A DNA stretch of 64,000 nucleotides from Heterobasidion occidentale (GCA_039111635.1 JBCAQO010000004.1:2666001-2730000), one strand, 5' to 3'. Counted from the stretch's first letter, positions 47,428 to 60,192 are shown. Numbers and translations: made by a program. Notes: generated by a model from the letters alone, not told the origin.

Positions 47428-48906
47428 ATGTACCGTTCGGCAGCTCTCATCTCCTTCTCCCTCCTCGCTGTTGTCTACGGCCAGCAGGTTGGCACACAGA
47501 CGCCGGAAAGCCACCCCAAGCTCACCGTCTCACAATGCTCGACGGGCGGAAGCTGCACGACCCAGTCTAGATCTGTCGTTCTTGATTCGAACTGGCGCTG
47601 GCTCCACACGACGAGCGGCACCACGAACTGCTACACCGGCAACGCCTGGGACGCGACTCTGTGTCCCGACCCGGTGACCTGCGCCCAGAACTGTGCGCTG
47701 GACGGCGCTGACTATGCAGGTAAGTGCTACGAAGATCATACCATGTCTCGCCTCTCATCGTGGAATAGGCACCTACGGTGTCACGACCAACGGCAACCAG
47801 CTTACCCTCAAGTTCGTGACGGACGGCCCATACTCCACTAACATCGGCTCGCGCGTGTACTTGATGTCGGCCGACGACACCAACTACGAGATTTTCAAAC
47901 TCAAGAACCAGGAATTCACCTTCGACGTTGACATGTCCAACCTGCCATGCGGCCTGAACGGTGCGCTGTACTTCGTCGAGATGGACGCCGACGGCGGTCT
48001 CTCCAAGTTCCCTAACAACAAGGCTGGTTCCAAGTACGGAACCGGCTACTGCGACACGCAGTGCCCCCAGGACATCAAATTCATCAACGGCGAGGTATGT
48101 TCGCATCTGTTTTGTTCGGACGATCGCACTTGACACAAATTTCTCAGGCCAACGTCCTCGGCTGGGCTCCTTCGTCCTCCGACAGCAACGCCGGAACCGG
48201 CCAGTACGGCTCGTGCTGTAACGAGATGGACATTTGGGAGGCCAACATCAACTCGGCGGCTGTCACCCCTCACGTCTGCAGCGTCCAGGGCCAGACTCGC
48301 TGCTCCGGTACTCAGTGCGGCGACGGTGACGAGAGATACGACGGGATCTGCGACAAGGACGGTTGCGATTTCAACTCGTTCCGCATGGGCGACCAGACGT
48401 TCCTCGGCCCGGGCAAGACGGTCAACACCAACTCCAAGTTTACCGTGGTCACCCAGTTCCTCACCTCCGACAACACCACCACCGGCACGCTCCACGAGAT
48501 CCGTCGCCTGTACGTGCAGAACGGCAAGGTCATCGCGAACTCGAAGACCAGCATCGCCGGAATGACCCAGTTCGACTCCATCACGGACGACTTCTGCAAC
48601 GCCCAGAAGACCATGTTCGGCGACACTAACTCGTTCGAGAACCTCGGCGGTCTCAACGTCATGGGTCAGGCGTTCGACAAGGGCGTCGTGCTGGTGATGA
48701 GTGTCTGGGACGACCATGAGGCCAACATGTTGTGGCTCGACAGCGACTATCCCACCACCTCGTCCGCCTCCACCCCCGGTGTCGCTCGCGGCACATGTGC
48801 CACCACGTCGGGCGTGCCCGCCAACGTCGAGTCGCAGAACCCCAACTCGTCGGTCGTGTTCTCTAACATCAAGATTGGCCCCATCGGCTCGACATACACT
48901 GCCTAG
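47428..48906 (+). CDS. cbh1: GH7 cellobiohydrolase (CBHI-type), catalytic core only
   Basis: Secreted retaining glycoside hydrolase that releases cellobiose from cellulose chain ends. The signal peptide is residues 1-18 ([18 protein letters not shown]) and the mature start [14 protein letters not shown] is characteristic. The catalytic triad is in [15 protein letters not shown] (Glu nucleophile, Asp, Glu acid/base). Other landmarks: [99 protein letters not shown], and the end [19 protein letters not shown]. Two introns (47720-47768, 48095-48147) give 458 residues in frame. There is no linker or CBM1 after the core. No single-base breaks, unlike many neighbours. Presence of a GH7 suits a plant cell-wall decayer (white-rot or litter) rather than a typical brown-rot fungus. 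Confidence 0.97.
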
Positions 48907-50225
48907 AGGCTAGATGTGAGCGTCGGATACATCCGCCTTCAAGCCGTTTGAGCTGACGACCTGCTTCGGATACAGTCATTGATTTCACGCATGTCTTGTC
49001 TGTATAGTTGATCGTATCGCTTGTTTCTGCTGTGTTTATTTGTTACATTTTCACCGATGGGCTCGCATCAGTACATCTGTACGTCCCTCCTTGCTGCCCC
49101 TCACAGCTTCACCATTGTCGCTAATTTCCTCTATTTTTTTTTAGCATGATCGCTCATTTGTGACTATGTGCAAAAATAAAATGGTATGCGCATTGTCTTC
49201 AGTGTCTTGAGGATCCTTACTCATTCGGCGGTTCTCTGCAGTGTATCATGCAACGTGCTCGCCAAGTATTCAAAAATCTGAACTGAGTGAATCACGGAAA
49301 TTTTACCAACTAATTGCCTCCATATTTTGTTGCTGACGCGAAGGGCTAATAGTTTACAGGACGAGAAGTCTCGCAGTGAAGAGTATACTATGCTGGGACC
49401 AGAGTTGAACAGTGGACCAGTTGTGAACAATCGATTTAACTTCATCCCTACTGTAAGGGCAGCCCTGTAAATATTCATGTATGTTTGCATGTATGTCTAG
49501 ATTATCTATGTATTTTCTTAGACCTCTGAAACAAGCGCGTGGAGCAGGAGAAAGAAATCAAATGCAATTTTGACTCTCTGCTGCGACAATGAGCCCAGAT
49601 CCACCTCTTGCAGGGATGCTGAGCTGCAAGTCGTCGGACTTATAATCGGCAAGCGTGACTCAGTGTGACTGAAGGCTCGGATGAATCGTTCAACTCTGGC
49701 CCTACGCCGTTTTTCGAGTCTCCCTCCTCGGTCACTGCCCGACGCTTTTTCCTCACCTTCGATAATTGCGAAAAAAACAGCTCAAGGAAATTTATACATT
49801 TGGTCAGGTATGTACAGTAATTTTAGAGCAGTTGGAGAGTGTGCGGGAGCTAGGCAGCCGGAATGGCTAAACCTTGTTCAAACTCTGTCCCAGCATAGTA
49901 GAGTCTCTTGTCGGTATTTATTAGAATGTTCCACGTGAATCGTTTCTACGATATAGAACATTGGATGATGTCAGCGCACTCCGGAGTCCTTCTTGTTTTG
50001 AGTCGAAGTGCCCACGGATGATGTCTGTGACGATCTGAAGTTGAATTTTTGAAGGATCTTCAAATGACGCCGCCTCGGAAGATGCCGTTGAGTTCAATTC
50101 CAAGTGACAGACGATGACGATAAACCTCGATGAACTTCGATGAACTTGCGGAGATCCTTCGACATACCGATGCTTGATCTTAGACTTTGATCAAGGCCGC
50201 TGCTGAAAACTGTTGACTCACTGGC
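48907..50225. other. Intergenic region GH7 to MBOAT gene
   Basis: 3' flank of the GH7 gene and ~1 kb of A+T-rich DNA without recognised genes. A short frame at 49681 (MNRSTLALRRFSSL...) has a mitochondrial-presequence-like look but closes without any recognisable domain. Confidence 0.4.
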
Positions 50226-51526
50226 ATGGTGCTCCCGACCTTTATCGCGAATACTATCTCTCTGCCTGATCCAAGGTTCCGTCACCCAGCGACACCTGCA
50301 CTACTACCTATCTTCGCCTGCTACTATTTGCACGCCATCCTCGTTCTCCTTCCTCAGACGTCGGCGCTCAGGTTTGCTTTGCTCCCTGTGACCGTATGGC
50401 AAGCATGGCATGTGGCAGTGCACTATGACCTTGCTAAAGGCATAGCTGGGTTTCTTGGAGCATCCAGCCATGAGAGAGTTGTCTGCTGGAATTATGCGTA
50501 CGTTGTGAGTGAGCTGCGTCTTTCACTAGCTGTTACCTGCCAGGTGCCCATCATCAATTGTCAATCTTGATTTAGATTGCTATGTGTATGATCGTACTGC
50601 GGGCTGTAGAATGGACTTGCGTCAAAGGAACGCTTAAGCGATATAGAACGCCAGAGGATGTAGGCAAGGATCCCAAATATCCCCCGAGTATACATGACAT
50701 CCTTCTCGATGCCGTTGATCTTGTCTTTAACCAACGCGGACAGTCATGGTCATGGTCTCGGCATCCATTCCCCAGCAATTCGCGCGAATTACGGTCTATC
50801 CCCTGGCTCCTCACCTCGCTAGTGTTTAAATCTATCATATTCGATGCCGCACACTATGCGCTGCAGTATTTTTGTCCTTCTCTGGATAGACCAGAGGGTG
50901 ATACGGTATTTGACGCCTCGCTTCCTCCGGCTGTGCGCTACCTCAAAGCAATCTATCTCACCATATCTTCCGCCATCATAGTGTATACAGCGGTCGACCT
51001 CTTATATTTGACAGCCGTCATTCCTGCCCGGCTATTGCTTAGACATGATGCGTCTCGCTGGCCCCCTCTTTCCAATAGACCTTGGTTATCGACGTCCCTC
51101 GCGGATTTCTGGGGCCGTCGATGGCACCAATTCTTCCGCCATATTTTCATCACTACTGGCTCGAGGCCCCTGTATCCATTGTTCGGCAGACCAGGCGCAG
51201 TCCTTGGTTCCTTCTTTGTTTCGGCTGTGATACATGACTGGGGTCTGTGGGGGCTCGGCCGCGGGACAGAGTTCCTCCACGTCGGCGGCTTTTTTGTGCT
51301 CATGGGTGTGGGTCTGATCATGGAAGAGATTTGGGCGAAGGTCTTGGGGAGAAAGGTTGGTGGGATCTGGGGCTGGGCGTGGACGATGACGTGGACGGTT
51401 GGATGGGCAACAATGATGGTAGATGCCTGGGCGCGGAGGGGCCTTGTGGGAAGTGACTTCATGCCTCCAGGTTACAGACCGGGAAAGCCATTGGTTGACG
51501 CTCTGGTGAACATTGTACGTGGGTAG
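50226..51526 (+). CDS. Wax-synthase-like MBOAT acyltransferase
   Basis: Multi-pass membrane O-acyltransferase of the wax synthase group, which esterifies alcohols (including terpenoid or sterol alcohols in fungi). It starts MVLPTFIANTISLPDPR. Helices are visible in LLPIFACYYLHAILVLLP, PRSL-less RYLKAIYLTISSAIIVYTAV, and FFVLMGVGLIMEEIW. The signature SLADFWGRRWHQFFRHIF is the wax-synthase domain motif and the presumed catalytic His lies in SFFVSAVIHDWGLW. One intron near 50510-50576 (donor GTGAGT, acceptor GATTTAG) joins WNYAYV to IAMCMIVLRAVEW. About 410 residues, full length and in frame. No terpene synthase or P450 is adjacent, so substrate cannot be inferred from context. Confidence 0.85.
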
Positions 51527-51983
51527 GTGTTCATGCAGGTCCTCTAATGGCGCTGCCTGTTCAATCGCTGTTTCCTTTTACACAAATGCATTGATGAATA
51601 TTCCGCTAGAGCTTGGGGGTCCATGAGAATATTGTGGAAAGACTTTGACTGTAAACCGTTTGTTGCCCAAACATCATTTTGTCAGTTTATGGATAAAGTG
51701 CAGTACTTTCGACCTTTTGTACGGGATTTGGGATTGGATTTCTACGGAATGACGTCCGTGACTCGGCGTCGGCGTCACGGTCGCGAGAGTCACTTTAACG
51801 CGTTGTTGAACGCGTCGAGGACTCCAAGCGACTCTGCAGGTAAGCCGTCCACAGCTTCGCATCTTCTACCCCGAGGAGAAAAACACAGAGTGAGTTGCAC
51901 GACATATATTTGTTTCTGCACAATTGACTCTCAGGGCCTCAGCCTGTGCTCGCAGGAACTTACTGTCCACGCAGTACCACGAA
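51527..51983. other. Spacer MBOAT to CDC16
   Basis: About 460 bases containing the MBOAT 3' flank and the presumed CDC16 promoter. No gene recognised; the CDC16 start is uncertain and could lie slightly further left. Confidence 0.35.
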
Positions 51984-54938
51984 ATGCCATCTACACCCAG
52001 CACACAATTATGCCATACCCCCGATTCCTCGTTTACCTTCACCATCCAGCTCGCGCCATCCGCGGACCTCCATAAACAACTCCTTCTCCTTTGGCCCCCA
52101 GTCCCTCGTCAACTCGTTCCTGGAGGCCAGTGCCTCCGCTGACAACCATAACTCACTCGCACTCGATCCCAACCGCTCGATCCTCCCTTCATCACCTCTC
52201 CGATCGTCTCCGCGTACGCATAGGCGAATAAGGGAAGGCCCGGGACGCCACCCTCTTGCGAATGACAGGACGAACATATTCCAGGACACAGATGACGACG
52301 ATGGAGAGGACAAGGGCAAAGAAAAGGAGAAGGACGAGGAACCTGAGTGGCCGGCGATTGATCGCATGCGCCTGTGGAGACACGATGCGCTCATGCAGCA
52401 TCTGTACGACACCGCTGCCTTTTGGGGAGACAAGATCGTCTCTTGGACCAGTACGTCGCCAATGCGATGCATCGGGCGCACATGTTCAAGTCTCGATTTT
52501 ATTCAGATGATCCGAACGACGCCTTCTGGCTCGCCCAGACCTTCTTCCTGACACACCAGTACTCGCGCGCTGAGCGGCTGCTCACGCGCCCTTTCCCATC
52601 GAGGCCACCCTTTCGCGGCCCCCCCAACTCGCGCCCGCAGTCCATGACTAATGGCTTCGGTTCCCCACCTCACCCCTCCAAGTTTGCCCCGCACCATGCC
52701 ACTAGCATTCCTTTCCCTGATCTAAAAGGAAAAGGGCGCGAAGAGCCCCGTATTCCCGTTGGTCCGGCAGCCATGATTGATGTTGCGGCAGAGCAACAGG
52801 AGGGCGTGTCCAGGCTCGTCGACATGAGTGTCGTCTGTCGATATCTGGCCGCACAGTGTTTGGTGAGGCAGGGAAAATGGGCAGAAGCTACGGAAATGTT
52901 GGGCGAGGCGAACCCTTTAGAAACACAGGTACTCGTGCGCGCTCTGCGGTCGACCTTATGAACTGACTGCTCCTCTTTCCAGGTCGAAGTGGTCCAGCCG
53001 TCCCAAATGTCGACGGTGGCATAAAGGTTCGGCGATCTTGATATGCTGATGCTCAGTGGTTGATCGTCACCCATTCCTTGCAGGTTGAGGCGTCAATGTG
53101 TCACCTTCGTGGTCTTTTGATGCTAAAACTCAACCGTGGAGCAAGCAAAGGCCTGCTTATGGAGGCCCTTGCCCTTGATGTTAAATGTTACGACGCGTTT
53201 CGATCAACTAATTAGCGGTGAAATGATGACCCTGAAGAAGGTCGTTTTATTCTCCTTTACTCTCCAGCCAGTCGCTGATTGATCAGCTGCTGTTGCCCAC
53301 GGTCATCACAGAATGGGAATTTGTGCAATCTCTCGCGTACAAAGAACCAAAACCCGGAAGACGCAGAGTTCATCCGACTCATTTACACCGCCCGTTTGCG
53401 GAAGTATAAGCACGCCGATGAACATGCTCTCACACGGCGTCGGCTCGCAGAGGAGTTCGGGCTGTCAGACAATCCAGACGTCCTATTCAGCTTTGCAGAC
53501 GCGTTATATGCGCAGTTTCGATGGGCTGACTGTTTTGTCATCACCTCTCGGTACGTCTTCCATACCGTCCTTTCATAACGCCACGCCATGCTAAATACGA
53601 CTGTGGACAACAGAATTTGGGCTTGGTTTCAGTGCACGCGCCCGACGATGCCTTTGCACATTGCCTGTTTACATCATCTAAAACATCTACATTCGAAGCT
53701 GTTTGTTTTGGCACATGAGCTCGTAGAGCGGGAGCCCGAGTCCCCAATCAGCTGGTATGCAGTCGTGTGTGGTATTTGACTCAGAAGAAATGGTCAGATG
53801 CGCGAACGTATTTCAGGTGTGTAGTTGTGTATTGTTCGCTGCTCGCCGTGCTGTACACTGACGGGCAGCCCTATATCATCTCGAATAGCAAAACATCGTT
53901 GATGGATCCGCGGTTTGGGCCTGCGTGGATTGCGTTTGCGCATACGTTTGCGTTTGAGGGGGAGCATGACCATGCTGTAACTGCATATTCAACATGCGCG
54001 CGGATGTTCACTGGGTACGTACCCGCCGTGAATCGCTCCACTGACCCACCTAACTATGTCCTTGGTAGATCGCATCTGCCACTCATGTTTGTTGGCATGG
54101 AACACATTGTGCTTTCGAATTACGGGCCTGCCGATGAAGCTCTCAACGCTGCTAATTCGATGTGTGACGGCGATCCATTGCTCATCAACGAACGTGGCGT
54201 CATGGCCTTCAATCGTGGACAGTGAGTGAAAAAAACCTTCGTGGCTTCGAAATTGATAGCATCGTGGCTAATGTGGTCGTTGAAGGTATGCAGACGCTGC
54301 TGCGATGTTCAGACAAGCGCTAGATTATGCGCATGTGACACAAGTGTCGCAATCGTCGTGGGCAACGACATATCTCAACCTTGGGACGTGCCTACGCAAA
54401 CTTGGGTAAGAATCCCGATTCTCTGGAGGTGTGCATACTACACGCTCATGATATCTGCAGGCTTTTGGAGGAAGCAAAGGACGCGTACATCAGGGTGCTG
54501 GAAATCGACAGCCGTTCGGCAGCGGCTCTCGGGTTCCTCGGCCTGGTGTACCATCTCTCAAACCGGGTGCACGATGCGATCGTCAAATATCACGAGGTCC
54601 GCTGGCCCTCGTCTGCTCGGTTGTGGATCACGCTCATCACTCTTGTACGGTTGTAGGCACTCTCGATCAACCCCCTCGACGGTCATGTCCTCGACCTCCT
54701 CAATCTCGCGCTCGAAGCTACCCTCGACGAGGGCATGTTTGGGAAGAACGGTCTCCCGGGTGGCGAAGCCGTATGGGAAGCGCAGATGAAGGCGCACGCG
54801 AACAGAGAGAGGAAGGCAAGAATGAAGCGCAGCGCTACCACGCTGCTGACGGGCGATTCAAGTCGTGAGACGGACTCCGTGTTCGGAACCGGTAGACTAC
54901 GGCTCTCGCCAGGCGAGGAGAGCATGACTATAGGATGA
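51984..54938 (+). CDS. CDC16: APC/C subunit CDC16/APC6 (TPR protein), frame-broken
   Basis: Cdc16 is a tetratricopeptide-repeat scaffold of the anaphase-promoting complex. Recognisable blocks in order: [217 protein letters not shown]; and TPR helices to the basic C-terminus. Many introns are well supported. However, at least six isolated one-base gains or losses break the frame (near 52915, 53201, 53347, 53615, 53648, 53766), mostly in homopolymers. Residues around each break remain conserved, so sequence error is more likely than loss of an essential gene. The start MPSTPSTQ is a best guess, since the first ~40 codons also need a frame change. Confidence 0.88.
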
Positions 54939-55217
54939 ATGTGGTTTTTTTGCCATTAGCTCTGTTGTATTGATTTCTGCCAAGCCTTGGACGAAGCACT
55001 CGCGATAGATTATTGCGGACAATTCCAGATCCCTTGCAGGAATTTGTTGACCAAATTATTCCTACCATTTCCTGTACATGCTTTAGAAAAGGAAACACAA
55101 TCTGATAGGGATTGCACCTATGCTTGACAGTATACGAACGTCTATGGCTGTCAAATGAAAGAACAGAACTAGGCGCAATGTATAGGCTTTTGTAATGATA
55201 GCTTAGAAGCCACCCTG

Positions 55218-56900
55218 TTAGGAGACCTTTCGTCCTACCCATGATACATTCCTCACATATCTCCCGAGCAGGTCCACTATACCTTCGATACATTGACAAT
55301 TCCTCAATAGTATGCTTTCCAATTCTAACCCCGCCTTCTTTCTTTTCGATGCGAATATTTTCAAGCCCTCGAGGATATACCGCCCCGGTTGATGATATCC
55401 TGAACGATCAGGGCATCCTATATAAGTCTCCTCGATAATGAGCGCCGTAAGGTGGACGAATAGGGGTGCCTCGAGGCCAAAGTTCACGTCAGAAGTTAGA
55501 GCTCTGAGGAACCCCGGTGGCGGCGTCTTTAGATACTTTGAGGACGCGAACTTCTGGCACAAGACGGAGGATAGGGAGCCATGTGCATGGGTCGCGGCCT
55601 TGTATCTTACACATACCAGATATGTCGGCAGTTGTGGATGGCACGTCGAGGCACAGGTGCAGCACGCGGATGCTTGCCAGAGGCATGCGGTCGCACATCG
55701 CCTGTATATGATCCATAGGAAACGATGGTTGATTTGTCTTCGGACTTCATCAGTGAAAAAAATGGGGATCGGCAGTCATGATCGCGCTTTCGCATAGACC
55801 AGGTGTCATCGATCTCCTCAAGCAAGTGCTGCGAAGTGAGGAGATGGGAAGCAGTTCCAGAGCTCGTTCGACCTTCAAAGGCCCAAGAGTCGTGTGAGAT
55901 ATATAATCGTAACTGTGTCAGAGTGGTCGAAGTCTCATCGGCATTCAACCGAAGGCGACCAGCTAGAAGATCGAACATGCGGAACCTATCAGCACTCGGT
56001 TGGCTTCTTCTTTGTGTGATTTTAAAGATATCCAGAGATGAACCGTAGGAGGGATTTCCAGCGATTCAAACAGGCGTATGGCAGCGGTATGAGTTCGGAT
56101 TGATAAAGAGGTGAGAAAGATGTGGAAGCCGAGTGATACTGCCAGTGAGTCCCAACGTGTGAAGAACAGGCAGCCCTGTGAAGTGACCAATGTGGAGGAT
56201 TTCCAGTACCGGTGTCTGCTGGAGTACCATGAGCATCTCTTTGAGGGATATCACAGTGCACATCTTGAGATAACGGAGATTGGGAAGGAGATGAAGTGGG
56301 CGGGACAGACATGCCAGTACTAATCCATAGTCGGCGTAGTTTGGGAATATATCCACCAAACAGATCGTCTCCTAATTTGACATAACCAAGATCAAAGACA
56401 AGGTTTTCCAGTAATGGCGCTGGGGTCGACAACATCTCGGCGAGATTGTGTGTCATCTCGGAAACATTCTTATCATTGTAATAATCCCAGATAGAGCTCT
56501 CTCAGTCGAGAAGAGTTGGCGGACAGATGCTTTTGTAAAGTACCGTAGGCGATGTGGTTCGCATTGATCTCAACAATTAATGGCACTGATTTTGAGCGAC
56601 TTAAAAATGTCGTGATCCAGGCAGAGGATAAATTTGGAGTGATATGTGTCCAGAGATGGGGGCAGTGGAGGGCGATCTGGCGCCACAGACGACAGACATG
56701 TGTGATGGCGATCCAATTCGGAGACCGCATAGGGGAGAATAACTTCGATCGATTCCGGTACTTGATGGTTGTGTGGTACTGCTGATAAGGATTCGTTCGA
56801 GTAACTCAACAGGAAGTCTGTGGATAGGAAGCGGTGCGGTGAGACTGTTTGATAAAAGGCGTTGCCCGAGAGTCACAATGTCGAGGTCGGCATTATTCAT
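55218..56900 (-). CDS. F-box protein, frame-interrupted
   Basis: It begins MNNADLDIVTLGQRLLSNSL, then the F-box PLPIHRLPVELLERILISS, WIAITHVCRLWRQIALHCPHLWTHI (a classic fungal F-box continuation) and repeated leucine-rich pieces: PAPLLENLVFDLGYVKLG, LLPNLRYLKMCTVISLKEML, LEILHIGHFTGLPVLHTLGL, LEPR-less ESILLRNCQCIEGIVDLLG. It ends YVRNVSWVGRKVS. Such F-box proteins form large, fast-changing families in Agaricomycetes and may serve as SCF adaptors. The open pieces lie in different frames (for instance 56473-56730, 56066-56359, 55607-55978, 55218-55562) and not all joins look like introns. Either several one-base errors or a decaying gene copy would explain this. Confidence 0.7.
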
Positions 56901-56981
56901 GGCTCTATCGTTCTATAAAGGAGTGCGAGCATTTGATCAGAAACGGTGAGAAGTTGTCGATGCGAGAGGCTTACTGCTGCC

Positions 56982-57335
56982 ATTGCGGTGAAATGATCTC
57001 ACAAAACCTACACACAGGATTTCAGCCTGCAAAGATGGAGCTATGAGTGAACGGGTGTGAGGTAATGAATCAAAGTACGAACAGGAACTTGAGAGATGGG
57101 ACGTGGTACGTCGTTGGGTAGCAGGTGGGCTGAGGAAGACCTGGGAAGTGGGGTTTCGACGTCTTCGACCCCGAAGAAAGACGGTCTCTAGTATGACCCC
57201 GAGGACTTCACATGACTTAGCTCGGTACCGTGACAGTAAATATGCCTTCACAAACACGAGCGTAAAATTGCAGCCTGCAAGATGAGATAGAGCTATGAGC
57301 AATGCGTGTGGGATAATGGATGAAAGCACGAACTG
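56982..57335. repeat. Degenerate direct repeat, ~248-bp period
   Basis: The stretch 56982-57085 (containing TTCAGCCTGCAAAGATGG and AGCTATGAGTGAACGGGTGTG) resembles 57228-57335 (TTGCAGCCTGCAAGATG, AGCTATGAGCAATGCGTGTG) with substitutions and small gaps. It lies between the divergent F-box and DUF1748 genes and looks like an old local duplication. Confidence 0.7.
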
Positions 57336-57491
57336 AGGGAGTGCGCAGAGGTCTGCAATGGTACGCAGGCTGATTCGGACAAATTGGAAACAGCCGCCGC
57401 CTCTAGCGGGGACCCCCGGGGACTTCATGGTCCCTCCCCTGCAACCTTTCACCGGTATTCCACAACCACACGCATAATTCATCACTTCGAT

Positions 57492-57782
57492 ATGGTCCTC
57501 GGAAGACTACTCCATTATGGCGTTGATGCCGTCCTGCTCTCTACAGTGGTCGCAGGCATCAGACGGTCTAGTGGGTTCACGTATGTTCCCACTGTGCTTG
57601 CTCTCTGTTGCTCGTCTGATCTACGTGCTGTTCGTCATTCCTTTAGGCCACAGACTGAGTCTATCGCAGACCCCACTATACGATCTGTCGCAGAACGCTA
57701 TCTTGGAATTGGAGAGACTATCTTCGATGTGGTACAGGCGTCCGTGATCAACAGCCAGTATTTTAAACGCGATGGGCGGTGA
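57492..57782 (+). CDS. DUF1748 small membrane-associated protein
   Basis: A 74-residue protein with the features of the conserved fungal DUF1748 family: MVLGRLLHYGVDAVLLSTVV (helix that would insert in or lie on a membrane), AGIRRSSGFT, then TESIADPTIRSVAERYLGIG, ETIFDVVQASVINSQYFKRD. A single intron (GTATGTTCCC...TTCCTTTAG, about 57583-57650) splits FT|PQ. Start chosen because the family begins MVLGR or MVLG-type. Function unknown. Divergent from the F-box gene on the left. Confidence 0.92.
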   Translation: MVLGRLLHYGVDAVLLSTVVAGIRRSSGFTYVPTVLALCCSSDLRAVRHSFRPQTESIADPTIRSVAERYLGIGETIFDVVQASVINSQYFKRDGR

Positions 57783-58576
57783 CGGGAAGTGGTCTGGGTC
57801 GGAACCATAGAAGTCGGATTCTGTGAGTTGTATATTAGGGCGCATGCACGATGACTCTGTGCTCGGTGACTAGATCGGTGTACTTATGGATCACAATTTC
57901 CTCATTTTATCACCCATTTCTTAGAACTGCCTGACTAATCGGAAATAGCTTCCATTGATGAGCATCTGCATCCGCATGAGATGCCCGACAATGACTAGAA
58001 GAGCTCACATTCAACAACCGAGCGGGTAGTCGTAAGTACATGTCGGAATTATTATAAGGCGTTATCATGCACCTTACATCGACGTCGGCGCTGGAAGATT
58101 GATTGGCTCTACAAGGAGGTAGGCCTCAAAATTAAGCTGCTGGCCATGGGGGGGGGGGGGGGGGGGGGACAGGACGAACATTGAGAATGCCCTATGTCTC
58201 TCAGGATGCAACCACGTCAAAACTCATTATGCAAGGTCAGACCTAGAGAGGTTGGTAAAAGACTTGTTGATAGAGTTCTACGTGGAAGGCGTGCTGCTTG
58301 GCAGCTAAGTTTCTGCTTGGGAAGAATGATAGTTCGTTCATGAAGCTTACGGACTAACTGATCCAACTACGTACCTGCATATGATCATAATATCTATATG
58401 CTACCAAAGCTCAGCGCTCAGCACGATACTTAAATGTGTGAATAGAGGAAACAGTGAGGAAACCCACATTGTCGAATCATCATCGCCTGTCCACAAAGTG
58501 ATGATTACTGCAGAAGTGGAGTTCGTCTCGCTGGTAAGGAATGCGCGCCGCTGGGAGCCGCTTCCTTCCCCCACTC
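57783..58576. other. Spacer with G21 homopolymer
   Basis: About 790 bases between DUF1748 and the RAD51-paralogue gene without recognised coding sequence. A run of 21 G lies at 58148-58168, which will be unreliable in sequence length. Confidence 0.5.
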
Positions 58577-60192
58577 ATGTCTGTTCCTCTCTCGTCACTA
58601 CCGTCGCCTCTCTCACCTACACTCCTCCAACATTTACGCGATATCAATGTGAGAACAGCAGCTGATTTAATTCTTACGCCGCCGGAGGTACTTTTACGTC
58701 TCCTCCCGCGTGGCAGCACGACACTTGGTGAGGTCCTAGACTGCATCGAAAGCGTGACGCACCAGGTTGCAGGGGAGGCGGTGGTAGGGGATGTGCTTTA
58801 CGAGGCTGCTCTATCTCACGAGACTGAGAGCGAAGATGTAAAGAGCGGGGTGGGTGGCCTGGATGCTTTGCTTGGCGGCAGTTTCGGAGGCACGAGTGGT
58901 GGAAGAGTCATCGAGATCTCAGGGGACAATGGAGGAGGGAAAACCGTAAGCTCAGATACCTTCTTTTGTACACGAGCTCACCCACGACAAAGCCTTCTTT
59001 GTGTGTTAATAGGCCCTTGCTCTGCATTGATTTTTCGTCATTTGTGTGATCATGCGCGGGCTGTCGCCGTTTGGATGGACACAACTGGTGACTTGTCTGC
59101 GGACCGCATCAAACATACTCTCCCTGCACATGCAGGGCCAGTAAGTTCAGTGATACAACGCATTGTGTCGATTACCTTGACACCAATTCCAAAGGCAACG
59201 AGCACGGTTCTTGAACGTCTGCACATATCACTCGCTTTCGACCTCCCGAGCGCTTACGATGTATTGGAGAGCATACGCTCTGTGTTCATGGTAAGCTTAC
59301 ACTCACTCGTTTTCCCGAATACGCGTTTAACGTTCTCAATAGTCCCCCGCTCCATCTGACTCCACGCCTCGCATCTTGGTCATTGATACGATCACACCAT
59401 TACTTGGGCCACATCTGAGTGCGGTATCATCGCAAGGTATAATATTTTCTCTCGGGAGGGAACAAAATTGCAGGACTATAGTCGGTCTTACTCCTCTCAA
59501 GGTCATGCAGCCATGGTTACATTCATGCGAACTCTCCGCACACTTGCTCAAACTCATCTCCTTTGTATCCTCGTGCGTCATGTTTAGACTACATGCTCGA
59601 ACAACACAACACGATCATGTCACTTATGCGCTATTCGCTGATCTCCCCCCAGGTCATCAACTCTAGCACCGCCTTGAAGTCCTCGAATCCATCTTCTCTG
59701 TTTGCCACAGCAACCAGGAAACCGGCCCTTGGGCCCTCGTTCACGTTCCTCTCGGACGCAACCCTTTGGCTTACACGTCCACCTGCACCTGAACTCGGGG
59801 ATACGTCGATTACCTCGCACGATGCTGCGAATCAAGGTGAGACAGATGAAAAGTCTGCTGGTGATTTGCGCGTCGCAGAGGTGTTGCGTTCACGGATTTC
59901 AGTGCGTGTAGTGTTCCCCTTATCCGTATATTACTTTAGGACAAGTATTCTCATGCATTCCATTCGTTCAGCTATCGAGAATATCGTGTGCATTCCGAAT
60001 TCACGATGGGATCATCAAGCCTGCCTGATCATATCTAGGTTTGACGATCTCAGTCACGGCCATGTGCTTTTCGGTGTGCGAGGGGCCGAGCCACCTCTAC
60101 ACAAGCAGCGTATTACAGACGTCGTCTTCACTTCAATCTCCTCCACTAAGGCAGCAACACAGAAAAGACTTCAAAATCGCATCGGTGCATGA
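58577..60192 (+). CDS. RAD51-paralogue (RAD51D/RecA-family) recombination protein, likely
   Basis: RecA-type ATPase. The N-terminus MSVPLSSLPSPLSPTLLQHL has the helix-hairpin-like RDINVRTAADLILTPPEVLLRLL, followed by the core entry GVGGLDALLGGSF and Walker A EISGDNGGGKT. After an intron, VAVWMDTTGDLSADRI and Walker B PRILVIDTITPLLGPHLSAV are seen, then AAMVTFMRTLRTLAQTHLLCIL and PSFTFLSDATLWLTRP. The order and the WLTR block suit RAD51D-like proteins that act in homologous recombination. Introns: GTAAGC near 58946, GTAAGT near 59140, GTAAGC near 59290, GTATAA near 59438. Frame changes by one base near 59029 (ALAL/RHLCDHARAV) and the C-terminus after RVAEVLRSRIS is unclear. Rad57 or XRCC3 type is possible. 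Confidence 0.7.

Noticed and set aside
47428..51526. Possible biosynthetic cluster (GH7, MBOAT acyltransferase neighbours)
   Set aside because: No terpene synthase, PKS, NRPS, P450 or transporter nearby; surrounding genes are housekeeping.
58148..58168. G21 run as a quadruplex regulatory element
   Set aside because: A pure homopolymer in draft sequence is length-unreliable and lies far from both flanking start codons; no evidence for function.
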